Positions 24,609 through 33,987 of a stretch of 64,000 nucleotides of DNA are shown here, one piece after another; position 1 is the first letter of the stretch, and each line of letters starts with the position of its first letter. The stretch lies in NCBI GenBank assembly GCA_009782555.1, contig WRIV01000008.1, positions 59,397 through 123,396 of the forward strand, written 5' to 3'. The translations under genes and the position numbers were made by a program. Origin of the DNA: Treponema sp. Its GTDB lineage: Bacteria > Spirochaetota > Spirochaetia > Treponematales > Breznakiellaceae. The notes beneath the pieces were generated by a model that did no database searches, was not told where the DNA came from, and worked only from the letters and a program-made list of their open reading frames with translations.

Positions 24609-27461
24609 ATGTCGTTGCGTGTAAAGGCCGCATTTATAATCATGTCGATTGTTTTTGTTATAACGGCGGCTTACTTTTTTTTAAGTTTATCCTTTACCTA
24701 TGAAAACCTTATCAAAACCCTGGAACTGAATTTATCCCTGGCCAGAGACATAGCGGATGATTTGGTCAGTACGACAATCCGCCTTTTAAAATCAGATACC
24801 GCCACTGTGGCCGAGAGGCTTCTTAAGGCTGGATCAAATGAAGAAATGATGGAAATCATGGATTCGCAGATGGAAGAATTCCCAAGGTTTACATCATTAA
24901 CGGTTTATAGCCGGGACGGTATTGTCGTCAATGGCGGCGAATCTGTCTATCATGACGTTATGCACCACAACTATTTACAGATAGCCTTTGCCAGAGGAAC
25001 CATCATATCCACTACGCATTATAACGGCATAGGATCGTTCATCATGCATGTGTTTGTTCCCATGGGAGAGGACTTGGTTTTATCTGCGACCTTTTCGGGA
25101 ATGCTTTTTGCGGATCTTCTTTCGGATTACCGGCTCTTGCAGACCGGGAACATTTTCATGCTTGATGAGACGGGGGCCATAATTGCCCATTACCGCCCCG
25201 AACTGGTTCTGGAACGGCACAATTACGTTATGGATATGGTAACAAACAAAGAATTGGCGAAATTAGGTACTTTTTTTAAAAACATAATTGCTGACGACAC
25301 AGGTGTGGGAACTTATTTTTTCGAAGGGAAAGAACGTTTTTGTTCCTATAAACGTGTTTCCGGATCAATAGCGGGCTGGCACATCGTTGTGTCGATTGCA
25401 TTAAGTGAAAGTCCTCTGGCCAATTTGCAAATGGGGCTGCTGTTTTCAGCTCTTTGTTTTTTGGCTGCGGGCCTAATAACCGCAATCTTTTTCTCATCTG
25501 TTGTAGCACGGCCCTTTTATAGAATTGAAGAGCAAAACCGGAATCTGGCGGAACTTAACAAGAAAGTTCTCTCCGCTTCGGAAGCCAAATCCAATTTTCT
25601 AGCCAATATGAGCCATGAAATACGCACCCCCCTTAATGCCATTATCGGCTTCTCCGAACTGGCCCTTGGTGAATCAGAAGGAAGAAATAATGCATACCTC
25701 GAAAAAATAAGCAATGCCGGCATGATCCTCCTAAGTACGGTCAACGATATTTTGGACATTTCCAAAATAGAATCGGGGAAATTTGAGCTTATCCCTGTAG
25801 AATATGACACTCCGAGCCTCTTAAACGATACCATTACCCAAAGTGTCATACGTAAAGGGGAAAAGCCAATTCAGTTTTTATTAAACATTAACGAAGACAT
25901 CCCTCTAAACCTTTACGGTGATGATCTCCGGATTAAACAAGTCCTGAATAACCTTCTGTCCAATGCTTTTAAATATACCGATGAGGGAACGGTGGAACTG
26001 AGTTTGAGCTGCGAGCGCACCGTCCGCCAGATGGACACAGGCGACGCTGTCTGGCTGGTTGCCAGCGTCCGGGATACCGGCAGGGGTATACGGGACGAAG
26101 ACTTAGGTAAGTTGTTTACCAATTATACCCAAATGGATACAAAATCCAACCGATCCATAGAAGGAACAGGGCTTGGCCTTTCCATAACAAAAAAACTGAT
26201 CGAGATGATGGACGGCACGATTTCGGTGGAAAGTGAATATGGAAAGGGCAGTGTTTTTACGGTAAGATTTCGGCAGCAATTCGTAACTGGCGGCGTTATC
26301 GGGGCGGAAATGGTGAAAAGCCTCAAGGGTTTCAATTATTCCGACAAGATGCGCAGAAAGGGCATTCAATTGACGAGGACAAGACTTCCCTATGCAAAGG
26401 TACTGGTGGTAGACGATGTGGCGACCAATCTTGATGTGGCCAGAGGCATGATGAAGCCTTATGGGATGCAGATTGACTGCGTAACAAGCGGACCTGAGGC
26501 CATAGACGCGATTCGCTCTGAAAAAGTCCGTTACAATGCCGTATTTATGGATCATATGATGCCCGGAATGAATGGCATCGAAGCCGCCAGGATTATTCGG
26601 GAGGAAATCGGGACCGACTATGCAAAAAACATACCGATAATTGCCCTGACGGCCAATGCCATCGTGGGTACCGAGGAAATGTTTTTGACAAAGGGGTTTC
26701 AGGCTTTTATTGCCAAACCAATTGAAGTTGCCCGGCTTGATGCGGTTATTCGGGAATGGGTTCGGGATAAGAAGATGGAAAAGAGCCTGGGGCAAATAAA
26801 CGTGAAGGGAGAAATATTTCTGGATGTTCGAAGCGGCAATGACAGGCGCTGGACTGACAGGAGAATTGGAATCGACCGGCGGACCTTTGACAAAGGAGTG
26901 ATCGGAGTAGATCTGGACAGAGGACTTGAACGGTTTGGCGGCGATGAGGATTCTTTTCTGCAAGTGTTGCACTCTTACGTCATTAATACCCCGCCGCTGC
27001 TTGAAAAAGCCCGAGGTGTTACCGAAGAGAATTTGGCGGATTATGCCATTATCGTTCACGGTATAAAAAGTTCCAGCCAGGGTATTTGTGCAGAAATGGC
27101 AGGAAACAGGGCGGAAGCTCTTGAGGAAGCGGCCAAGGAAGGGAATTATGATTTTGTAATGGCCAACAATAAAACTTTTATTGAATCCGTTGAACTGCTT
27201 ATTGGTGATTTGGATGATATGCTCAGGCAGTTGGCCTCCGGTAATACAAAACCCGTAAGGGACAAGCCGGAAAATGAAGCGCTTCGCAGGCTGCTAACAG
27301 CCTGCGAAGCTTATGATATGGACGGCGTGGATGATGCCATGGAAGAAATTGAAAGTTTTGAATACGAATCCGGTGAAGAACTTGCGATTTGGCTGAGAGA
27401 AAATGTGAATCAGATGAATCTCAAGCAAATTTCCGAAAAACTTTCGGTACTGGTAAGTTAA
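24609..27461 (+). CDS. hybrid sensor histidine kinase (Cache-HK-REC-Hpt)
   Basis: A 950-residue kinase with helices at about 7-27 and 275-300 around a Cache-type periplasmic sensor different from that of the upstream kinase. There is no clear HAMP: a short coil leads straight to HisKA, H336 in SHEIRTPLNAIIGFSE. HATPase (DTGRGIR, GTGLGLSI), REC with D648 (FMDHMMPGMNG), Arg-rich linker RSGNDRRWTDRR, Hpt with H817 (HGIKSS), and the shared tail ESGEELAIWLRENV follow. AAAGGAG lies 5 nt before the ATG, 10 nt after the first kinase's stop. It is a close tandem paralogue of the next gene. Confidence 0.92.
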   Translation: MSLRVKAAFIIMSIVFVITAAYFFLSLSFTYENLIKTLELNLSLARDIADDLVSTTIRLLKSDTATVAERLLKAGSNEEMMEIMDSQMEEFPRFTSLTVYSRDGIVVNGGESVYHDVMHHNYLQIAFARGTIISTTHYNGIGSFIMHVFVPMGEDLVLSATFSGMLFADLLSDYRLLQTGNIFMLDETGAIIAHYRPELVLERHNYVMDMVTNKELAKLGTFFKNIIADDTGVGTYFFEGKERFCSYKRVSGSIAGWHIVVSIALSESPLANLQMGLLFSALCFLAAGLITAIFFSSVVARPFYRIEEQNRNLAELNKKVLSASEAKSNFLANMSHEIRTPLNAIIGFSELALGESEGRNNAYLEKISNAGMILLSTVNDILDISKIESGKFELIPVEYDTPSLLNDTITQSVIRKGEKPIQFLLNINEDIPLNLYGDDLRIKQVLNNLLSNAFKYTDEGTVELSLSCERTVRQMDTGDAVWLVASVRDTGRGIRDEDLGKLFTNYTQMDTKSNRSIEGTGLGLSITKKLIEMMDGTISVESEYGKGSVFTVRFRQQFVTGGVIGAEMVKSLKGFNYSDKMRRKGIQLTRTRLPYAKVLVVDDVATNLDVARGMMKPYGMQIDCVTSGPEAIDAIRSEKVRYNAVFMDHMMPGMNGIEAARIIREEIGTDYAKNIPIIALTANAIVGTEEMFLTKGFQAFIAKPIEVARLDAVIREWVRDKKMEKSLGQINVKGEIFLDVRSGNDRRWTDRRIGIDRRTFDKGVIGVDLDRGLERFGGDEDSFLQVLHSYVINTPPLLEKARGVTEENLADYAIIVHGIKSSSQGICAEMAGNRAEALEEAAKEGNYDFVMANNKTFIESVELLIGDLDDMLRQLASGNTKPVRDKPENEALRRLLTACEAYDMDGVDDAMEEIESFEYESGEELAIWLRENVNQMNLKQISEKLSVLVS

Positions 27462-27473
27462 GCGGGGATGGAT

Positions 27474-30314
27474 ATGCCGATACGTGTAAAAACCGCCATG
27501 GTTATCATGTCGATTGTCTTTATCATCACAGTGGCATACTTTTTTTTAAGCCTGTCCTTTACCAGACAAAATCTTGTCAAAACCATAGAACAGGATTTGT
27601 CCCTGTCTATAGATATAGCCAATGATTTGGTCGCAACGAAAATCGCTCTCTTAAAATCTGACGCCAACACGGTGGCGGAACGGCTTCTTAAGGCCGGATC
27701 AGCCGGAGAAATGACGGAGCTCATGGAATTTCAAATAGAAGAATTTCCGGAGTTTATATCGCTCACTGTTTATGACCGGCATTCCATTGTTATCAACTGC
27801 GGCGAGCCCGTCTCTCATGACGTTTTCCAGACCGAGAATAGTTATATACAAGTGGCGTTTAACGGGGACCGTATTATTTCCAGCGCACATTATAACAACA
27901 TTTCCGGATCTTTTGTCATGCATGTATTCGTGCCCATGGGACAGGACCGAGTGTTGTCAGCGACCTTTCCGGGATTGCTTTTTACAGACCTTGTTACGGA
28001 ATACAGACTGTGGCAGACCGGCAATATTTTCATAATCGACGGAACAGGCTCCTCTATTGCCGATCACCAGCGTGAACTGGTGGAAGGACGGCGCAATTTT
28101 ATCAAAGAACCAGGGGAATCCGGAACGGGCAGAGAAAATGCGGGACTGAGTGATTTTATACAAAACATGATTTTAACGGAAGAAGGCATGGGGACATATT
28201 ATTACGGAGGGATAGAACGCCTTTGTATATACAGGCATATTACCGGTTCAAGAGCGGGCTGGCGCGTTGCTGTGGCGGCTCCCCTGAGTGAAAGCCCCCT
28301 GTTAACGCTGCAGAATGATTTGCTTTATTCTGCCATTTGTTTTTTGGCTGCAGGGGTGCTCATTTCAATCATTGTCTCTGGATTTGTCTCCCGGCCCTTT
28401 TATAAAATTGCAGAACAAAACCGAAGTTTGTCGGATCTTAACGGAAAAGTTATAGCCGCTTCCGAGGCGAAGTCCAGTTTTCTTGCCAGAATGAGTCATG
28501 AAATGCGCACTCCCCTTAATGCCGTTATTGGCCTGTCCGAACTGACTTTGGGCTCAAGAGATCTGGATGATGAAAGTTTCTCAAATTTGGAGAAGATAAG
28601 CAATGCAGGCATAACTCTGCTCAACACGGTCAATGATATTCTGGATATTTCCAAAATTGAGTCAGGAAAATTTGAACTTATTCCAGTTGATTACGACACC
28701 CCGAGCCTCTTAAACGATACCATTACCCAAAACATCATGAGGATCGGAGAAAAGCCCATTCAATTTATTTTAAACATCGATGAAAATCTGCCGGTTCGCC
28801 TTTACGGTGATGATCTCCGGATTAAGCAAATTCTTAACAACCTTCTGTCCAATGCTTTTAAATATACCAAGGAGGGGTCGGTGGAATTGATGGTGAACTG
28901 TGAATACTCAGGCCGCCATCTGACCGCGGGCGATGAGATCTGGCTAAATGCCAGTGTCCGGGACACCGGTATGGGGATCCGCAGCGGAGACATGGATAAC
29001 TTGTTTGAAAATTTTGTTCAGGTGGATACAAAATCCCACCGTAAAATAGAGGGAACGGGTCTTGGTCTGTCTATTACCAAAAAAATGGCCGAGATGATGG
29101 ACGGTTCAATCACCGTGGAAAGTGAATATGGAAAAGGCAGTGTTTTTACAGTAAGACTCCGGCAGCAATTTGTAACCGGTGATGTTATCGGGGTGAAAAT
29201 AGTAAATAGCTTGAAAAACTTCCAGTATTCCGACCACAAACGCCGCCAGAACTCCCGGCTGATTCATATCAGCCTGCCCTACGCCCGGGTACTGGTGGTG
29301 GATGATGTGGTAACTAACCTTGATGTTGCAAAGGGCATGATGAAGCCTTACGGCATACAAATTGACTGTGTAACCAGCGGACCTGAGGCCATAGACGCGA
29401 TTCGTGCTGAAAAAGTCCGTTACAATGCCGTGTTCATGGATCATATGATGCCCGGGATGGATGGGATCGAAGCCGCTAAAATTATCCGCGGGGAAATTGG
29501 AACCGAATATGCAAAAACCGTACCGATAATCGCCTTTACAGCCAATGCCATTGTAGGGAACGAGGAAATGTTTTTAAACAATGGATTTCAGGCTTTTATA
29601 TCCAAACCCATTGAAATAGCCCGCCTTGATGCCGTAATTCGGGAATGGGTGCGGGATAAGGATATGGAAGAAAAAATTGGGTCCCTGGATGGACAGAAGT
29701 TTCAAGGCGTTCGGCGCAGAAATAAGAAGCGGCCCTTTGACAGAAAAATAAACGGACTGGATGTGGATAAGGGGCTGGAACGGTTTGGCGGCGATGAGGC
29801 ATTATACCTGCAAGTCCTGCATTCATACGCTATCAACACTCCGCCTTTGATCGAAGCGATCAAAGGGGTTACCAAAGAAAAATTGGCAGATTATGCTATT
29901 ATCATTCACGGGTTAAAAAGCTCCAGCCGGGGCATTGGCGCTAATCTGGCGGGGGCCCATGCGGAAGCTTTGGAAAAAGCGGCAAAAGAAGGGAATTATG
30001 ATTTTGTAATTTCTCATAACAGTGATTTTATTGAAAATGCAGGGAAACTTGTTGGCGCTTTGAATGCCATATTCAGGCAGACTGTTTCTGACAGCCCAAA
30101 ACCCAGAAAAAAAAAGCCAGACCGCAGGATATTGTCAAAACTTCTTGCCGCCAGCGAAGTTTACAATATGGAAGGAGTGAATGCTGCTATGATGGAACTG
30201 GAGAGCTTCGAATACGAGTCCGATAAAGGGCTTGCAGCATGGCTCCGGGAGAACGTAGATCAAATGAATTTTTTGCAAATAACAGAAAAACTTTCCGTTA
30301 TGGATATTAACTAG
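27474..30314 (+). CDS. hybrid sensor histidine kinase (Cache-HK-REC-Hpt), tandem paralogue
   Basis: A 946-residue kinase with the same layout as its upstream neighbour: helices at about 5-25 and 285-305, Cache sensor, HisKA H342 (SHEMRTPLNAVIGLSE), HATPase, REC D656 (FMDHMMPGMDG), Hpt H812 (HGLKSS) and the shared tail. The Arg-rich linker is degenerate here (RRRNKKRPFDRK). I chose the second ATG (27474): GGGG lies 6 nt upstream and MPIRVK aligns with MSLRVK of the paralogue. Long identical DNA blocks with the upstream gene (e.g. 28701-28731 against 25812-25842) point to recent duplication or conversion. Confidence 0.9.
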   Translation: MPIRVKTAMVIMSIVFIITVAYFFLSLSFTRQNLVKTIEQDLSLSIDIANDLVATKIALLKSDANTVAERLLKAGSAGEMTELMEFQIEEFPEFISLTVYDRHSIVINCGEPVSHDVFQTENSYIQVAFNGDRIISSAHYNNISGSFVMHVFVPMGQDRVLSATFPGLLFTDLVTEYRLWQTGNIFIIDGTGSSIADHQRELVEGRRNFIKEPGESGTGRENAGLSDFIQNMILTEEGMGTYYYGGIERLCIYRHITGSRAGWRVAVAAPLSESPLLTLQNDLLYSAICFLAAGVLISIIVSGFVSRPFYKIAEQNRSLSDLNGKVIAASEAKSSFLARMSHEMRTPLNAVIGLSELTLGSRDLDDESFSNLEKISNAGITLLNTVNDILDISKIESGKFELIPVDYDTPSLLNDTITQNIMRIGEKPIQFILNIDENLPVRLYGDDLRIKQILNNLLSNAFKYTKEGSVELMVNCEYSGRHLTAGDEIWLNASVRDTGMGIRSGDMDNLFENFVQVDTKSHRKIEGTGLGLSITKKMAEMMDGSITVESEYGKGSVFTVRLRQQFVTGDVIGVKIVNSLKNFQYSDHKRRQNSRLIHISLPYARVLVVDDVVTNLDVAKGMMKPYGIQIDCVTSGPEAIDAIRAEKVRYNAVFMDHMMPGMDGIEAAKIIRGEIGTEYAKTVPIIAFTANAIVGNEEMFLNNGFQAFISKPIEIARLDAVIREWVRDKDMEEKIGSLDGQKFQGVRRRNKKRPFDRKINGLDVDKGLERFGGDEALYLQVLHSYAINTPPLIEAIKGVTKEKLADYAIIIHGLKSSSRGIGANLAGAHAEALEKAAKEGNYDFVISHNSDFIENAGKLVGALNAIFRQTVSDSPKPRKKKPDRRILSKLLAASEVYNMEGVNAAMMELESFEYESDKGLAAWLRENVDQMNFLQITEKLSVMDIN

Positions 30315-30324
30315 GAGGGCATGA

Positions 30325-31425
30325 ATGGAGAACAACCGTCATAAAATTATTTTGGTTGACGATAATTTGACAAATCTGACAATGGGCCGAAACCTGCTTA
30401 AAACATTTTACGAAGTTTATCCAGCCCCTTCCGCCGCAAAGCTTTTTGAAATTCTTGAAAAGATCATTCCCGACCTGGTTCTTTTGGATGTTGAAATGCC
30501 GGAGATGAACGGTTACGAGGCCATAAAAAAGATGAGAACCGATTCAAGGTTTATGAATACTCCTGTTATCTTCCTTACGGCAAGAAATGATGAATCGAGT
30601 GAACTCGAAGGCTTTGACCTGGGTGCGGCGGACTACATATCCAAGCCTTTTTCCGGGCCCTTGCTTCTCAAACGCATCGAGAACCAGCTTTTGATCGTGC
30701 AGCAAAAAAAAGAACTCCTGGCCAGTCAGGCGGCACTGGCGGATTATGCTGACAATTTGGAAATCAAGGTCCGCGAAAAGACTAGAGAAGTGATCAACCT
30801 GCAAAATGCCGTGCTTGCCACCGTTGCTGATTTGGTAGAATTCCGGGACAAACTCACCGGCGGCCATATCAGCCGTACCCAGCTTTACCTGAAAGCCCTG
30901 ATCAGTGAACTTATCCGTGAAAAAATATACGCCGGTGAAATAGCGAAATGGGACATGGATTTTTTTCTGCCTTCGGCGCAGCTGCATGATGTAGGAAAAA
31001 TAGCAATCAGTGATCTTATTTTGAACAAACCCGGAAAACTCACCCCGGAGGAATTTGATATTATGAAAACACATGTATCGGTGGGGGTTGATGCCATTGA
31101 AAAAATAATGGCAAATGCCGAGGAGCATGCTTTTTTGCGCCATGCCCTCTTAATAGCGGGAGCCCATCATGAAAAATGGGACGGGTCAGGCTACCCCTCG
31201 GGACTCAAGGGCGATAATATCCCCCTGGAAGGACGCCTCATGGCGATTGCAGACGTATACGATGCGCTGATTACCGTCCGTCCGTACAAGAGAGCGTTTA
31301 CCCACGAAGAGGCGTGTAAAATTATCGAGGATGGGATGGGAACTCATTTTGACCCTGCTTTGGTAGAAGTGTTCAGGACTGTTGCAGATGAATTTAAAAG
31401 AGTGCTGAAAAAAACCGGAGAATAG
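30325..31425 (+). CDS. response regulator with HD-GYP c-di-GMP phosphodiesterase output
   Basis: A 366-residue cytoplasmic protein. The REC domain (about 7-125) has phosphoacceptor D55 in LVLLDVEMPEMNG and conserved KPF. A coiled linker leads to an HD-GYP domain (about 160-360) with HISR, QLHDVGK (HD pair), HHEKWDGSGYPSGL (GYP) and ADVYDAL. HD-GYP proteins hydrolyse cyclic di-GMP. AGGAGG lies 6 nt before the ATG, 10 nt after the third kinase. It is the likely output of the three kinases, relayed through their Hpt domains (inference). Confidence 0.92.
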   Translation: MENNRHKIILVDDNLTNLTMGRNLLKTFYEVYPAPSAAKLFEILEKIIPDLVLLDVEMPEMNGYEAIKKMRTDSRFMNTPVIFLTARNDESSELEGFDLGAADYISKPFSGPLLLKRIENQLLIVQQKKELLASQAALADYADNLEIKVREKTREVINLQNAVLATVADLVEFRDKLTGGHISRTQLYLKALISELIREKIYAGEIAKWDMDFFLPSAQLHDVGKIAISDLILNKPGKLTPEEFDIMKTHVSVGVDAIEKIMANAEEHAFLRHALLIAGAHHEKWDGSGYPSGLKGDNIPLEGRLMAIADVYDALITVRPYKRAFTHEEACKIIEDGMGTHFDPALVEVFRTVADEFKRVLKKTGE

Positions 31426-31426
31426 G

Positions 31427-31990
31427 ATGGCAAATTCTGAATTGGTACGGATTATGGATTATATTCTAAACCGGTGTGATGAAAAATCTATTGATGCGGT
31501 GGCAGCCGCAGTGGTGCGCCGCCGCCGGGAACTGTCCATGTTTGGATCCAATCTGCCGGATCCAAAAAAACTGGCCCGTGAGCTTTCCGGCCAAATTAAC
31601 ACAGGGGCCAGTATCGAAGGCATGCGGGAAACGATACGGAACATGGCGGCCCGGATCATTCGGCAGGAAGCGCCGGAACTGACCGATGCACAGATTGCCG
31701 ATCTGACCGCCGCTTGGATTCCGGAGAGAGGCCATTCCGCCGGGAATGGCCCGGATCTTCCCCCTGATATGCTTCTGGAAATGATTGATCAGTTTGTAAG
31801 TTTTTCTACAGGCGGCATGAACGATGCCGATGAAAAAAAAATCAGAAATGAAATGGGAGCCTGGCCGCAGCGGTATTGGAAAGCCTTTCCCGAAGTGATC
31901 AAGCTTATTATCAAAGATTATTTAAATGGCGAAATAAACGAAAAGGCGTTCCGCTCAAAAATAGCGGCCGCCCTTTCGTTTGAAGAGTAA
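31427..31990 (+). CDS. unrecognised helical protein downstream of HD-GYP regulator
   Basis: A 187-residue, mostly helical cytoplasmic protein, starting 1 nt after the regulator's stop with GGAG 6 nt upstream, hence same operon. It has an Arg-rich cluster VVRRRRELSMF near residue 30 and an acidic C-terminal half with NGEINEKAFRSKIAAAL. No signal or membrane segment and no motif I recognise. Its position suggests an accessory or partner of the phosphorelay/c-di-GMP module; this is inference only. Confidence 0.7.
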   Translation: MANSELVRIMDYILNRCDEKSIDAVAAAVVRRRRELSMFGSNLPDPKKLARELSGQINTGASIEGMRETIRNMAARIIRQEAPELTDAQIADLTAAWIPERGHSAGNGPDLPPDMLLEMIDQFVSFSTGGMNDADEKKIRNEMGAWPQRYWKAFPEVIKLIIKDYLNGEINEKAFRSKIAAALSFEE

Positions 31991-32013
31991 CCCGTCTTGG
32001 GAATTTCAGGAGG

Positions 32014-33078
32014 CTAAAAACCCATCTTGATCGTTTCCCAGGCAGCATTGTACATTTCCAGTTCTTCCCCCAAGTCGTTCTTTAACTCGGTGTTTAAGAT
32101 TTCTTCCACCGTATACATTGGCGGTTTATTTTTATGAACACCGGCTTTAGAATTGGCGGAGGCAGGGAAATCAAAGTAGTCGGCAAACTCCGCATATATT
32201 TCCGGACGGTGGATAAAGTCAATAAACTTGTGGGCCAAGTCTATATTTTTTGCTCCCTTAAGGATACACATATAGTCGATATAGGCGGATCCTCCCTCGG
32301 GGGGGATAAAGAACACGGTATTTCTTCGAAGCTCTTCGTCGCCTTCGATTTCATCATAAACCACTTCCGGATAACCGTGGACCACCCAGAAGTCCCCCTG
32401 GGCATAACCCTTGCCAAAGGCTTCGGCATCAAATTTAACCAGGTTCGGTTTCCAGGAATTGTTTACCAGGTCCCGGGCTTCCGCAAGCTGGACGGGGTCT
32501 TTTGTATTAACTGAATATCCCAGATAGGCCAGGGCGTTTCCCAGAATTTCCCGCATATCGTCCAGCATGGTCATACGGCCCTTTAGATCGGTCCGGGCAA
32601 AGATGGACCAGCTCTTTTCATAAACCGGAACTTTGGCGGTGTTTACTAAAATCCCGGCGGCGCCCCAATAATAGGGCACAGAATAATTCATATCGGGATC
32701 AAAGGTGGTTTTCTCCAGCACCTCGGGGGATATGTTGCCAAGGTTAGGTATAAGAGATTTGTCGATTTGTTCCAGCAGGCCCAGCTCAATCATGATCGAC
32801 ACATAATCTCCGGAAGGAAAAATAATGTCATAACCGGAAGCTCCGGCCTGAAGTTTGGTGAACATTTCTTCATTGGAAGCAAATTCATCGTAGATAACCT
32901 TTACTCCGTATTCCGCTTCGAATTTTTCAATCACTGAAGGGGGAGTGTAGTAGGTCCAGTTGTAAACATACAGCTTAGGTTTCCCCGCGCAGCCGCTTGT
33001 AAGACTGACTGCAATGCCAGTTATAAGGCAGATAATAACGGCTGCTCCCAACGCAGGTATTTTTTTTTGTTTTTTCAT
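32014..33078 (-). CDS. potD: spermidine/putrescine-binding lipoprotein
   Basis: Substrate-binding component of the polyamine ABC importer. It has 354 residues with a lipoprotein signal (LTSGC lipobox) and the PotD-like KLYVYNWTYYTPPSVIEKFEAEYGVKVIYDEF start. NEEMFTKLQAGASGYDIIFPSGDYV and the IDYMCILKGAKN segment are typical. I chose ATG 33078 with AAGGAG 7 nt upstream; an earlier in-frame start would precede the signal peptide. Last gene of potA-potB-potC-potD, and convergent with the signalling block 24 bp away. Confidence 0.93.
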   Translation of the reverse strand: MKKQKKIPALGAAVIICLITGIAVSLTSGCAGKPKLYVYNWTYYTPPSVIEKFEAEYGVKVIYDEFASNEEMFTKLQAGASGYDIIFPSGDYVSIMIELGLLEQIDKSLIPNLGNISPEVLEKTTFDPDMNYSVPYYWGAAGILVNTAKVPVYEKSWSIFARTDLKGRMTMLDDMREILGNALAYLGYSVNTKDPVQLAEARDLVNNSWKPNLVKFDAEAFGKGYAQGDFWVVHGYPEVVYDEIEGDEELRRNTVFFIPPEGGSAYIDYMCILKGAKNIDLAHKFIDFIHRPEIYAEFADYFDFPASANSKAGVHKNKPPMYTVEEILNTELKNDLGEELEMYNAAWETIKMGF

Positions 33079-33120
33079 GTTAATCTCCTTGTCCTTTGAT
33101 AAAACCCGCACAACGTACGG

Positions 33121-33987
33121 TTATTTTGCGGCAATATATTTTAGAAAGTTTCTGAGCAAAAAGGTCAATAGCACCGTGCCCAGAATCATCACTACCGACA
33201 GTGCATTGATCACCGGAGAGACTCCAAAACGGATGGCGGAATAAATATATATAGGCAGGGTGGAAGATCCGGGGCCGGTAACAAAGTAGGTGATTACAAA
33301 GTCTTCCAGCGAGATAGTAACGGCGGTTAAAAAACCTGAAACAATGCCGGGCATACAGACCGGAATTGTTATTTTAAGGAGGGTTTGAATTTCACTGGCT
33401 CCCAAATCGTGGGCCGCTTCGATAATCGAAAAATCAAACTCATCCAGCCGGGCCATGACCATAAGAAACACGAAGGGGAGATTAAAGCTGATGTGGGCAA
33501 TCAGGATCGTGATAAGTCCCAGATGTAGCCCGATTCCCGCAAAAAAAATGGAAAGGGAAACTCCAATAATAATCTCCGGTAGGATCATGGGGAGGAATGA
33601 AATGGTCTGCACATAATTGCGCAGCTTAAAACGATACCAGTTGATCCCAATGGCTCCCATGGTGCCGATAACCGTGGCACTTGCCGCCGATGCAAGGGCG
33701 ATAAAAATACTGTGCCAGAAGGCCCGCCAAAGATCCCTGGACCGGAAAAAAAGCTGTTCATACCAAACCAGGGAAAAGCCTGTCCATGCCATTCCCTTGG
33801 AAGCGTTAAAAGAATAGAGGATAAGGACAAAGAGGGGAAGAAACAAAAAAACGATAACGGCGATGAACACAGTCTGGGAAAAAGATAACTGTCTTCGGTA
33901 TGCCCGGCGGGCGTGGCGGGCCGCTTCTCCCGTCGGGGGAGATTTAAGAGAAGTCACGGCGTTAATGATCACGCTTTTGACGTTCAC
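33121..33987 (-). CDS. potC: polyamine ABC transporter permease PotC
   Basis: A 288-residue permease with six predicted helices. The cytoplasmic EAA loop reads EAAHDLGASEIQTLLKITIPVCMPGI. PotC-like N-terminus: FLFLPLFVLILYSFNASK. GTG 33987 overlaps the potB stop (GTGA), with AGGGG upstream. It pairs with PotB to form the membrane channel. Confidence 0.93.
   Translation of the reverse strand: MNVKSVIINAVTSLKSPPTGEAARHARRAYRRQLSFSQTVFIAVIVFLFLPLFVLILYSFNASKGMAWTGFSLVWYEQLFFRSRDLWRAFWHSIFIALASAASATVIGTMGAIGINWYRFKLRNYVQTISFLPMILPEIIIGVSLSIFFAGIGLHLGLITILIAHISFNLPFVFLMVMARLDEFDFSIIEAAHDLGASEIQTLLKITIPVCMPGIVSGFLTAVTISLEDFVITYFVTGPGSSTLPIYIYSAIRFGVSPVINALSVVMILGTVLLTFLLRNFLKYIAAK

Noticed and set aside
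26103..27059. Long open frame (318 codons) antisense to the second kinase
   Set aside because: The sense frame encodes HATPase, REC and Hpt motifs; the antisense frame has no motif, and a similar shadow appears opposite the paralogues.
24609..30314. Tandem similar genes as part of a mobile element
   Set aside because: No transposase, integrase, terminal repeats or target duplications; simple duplication explains it.
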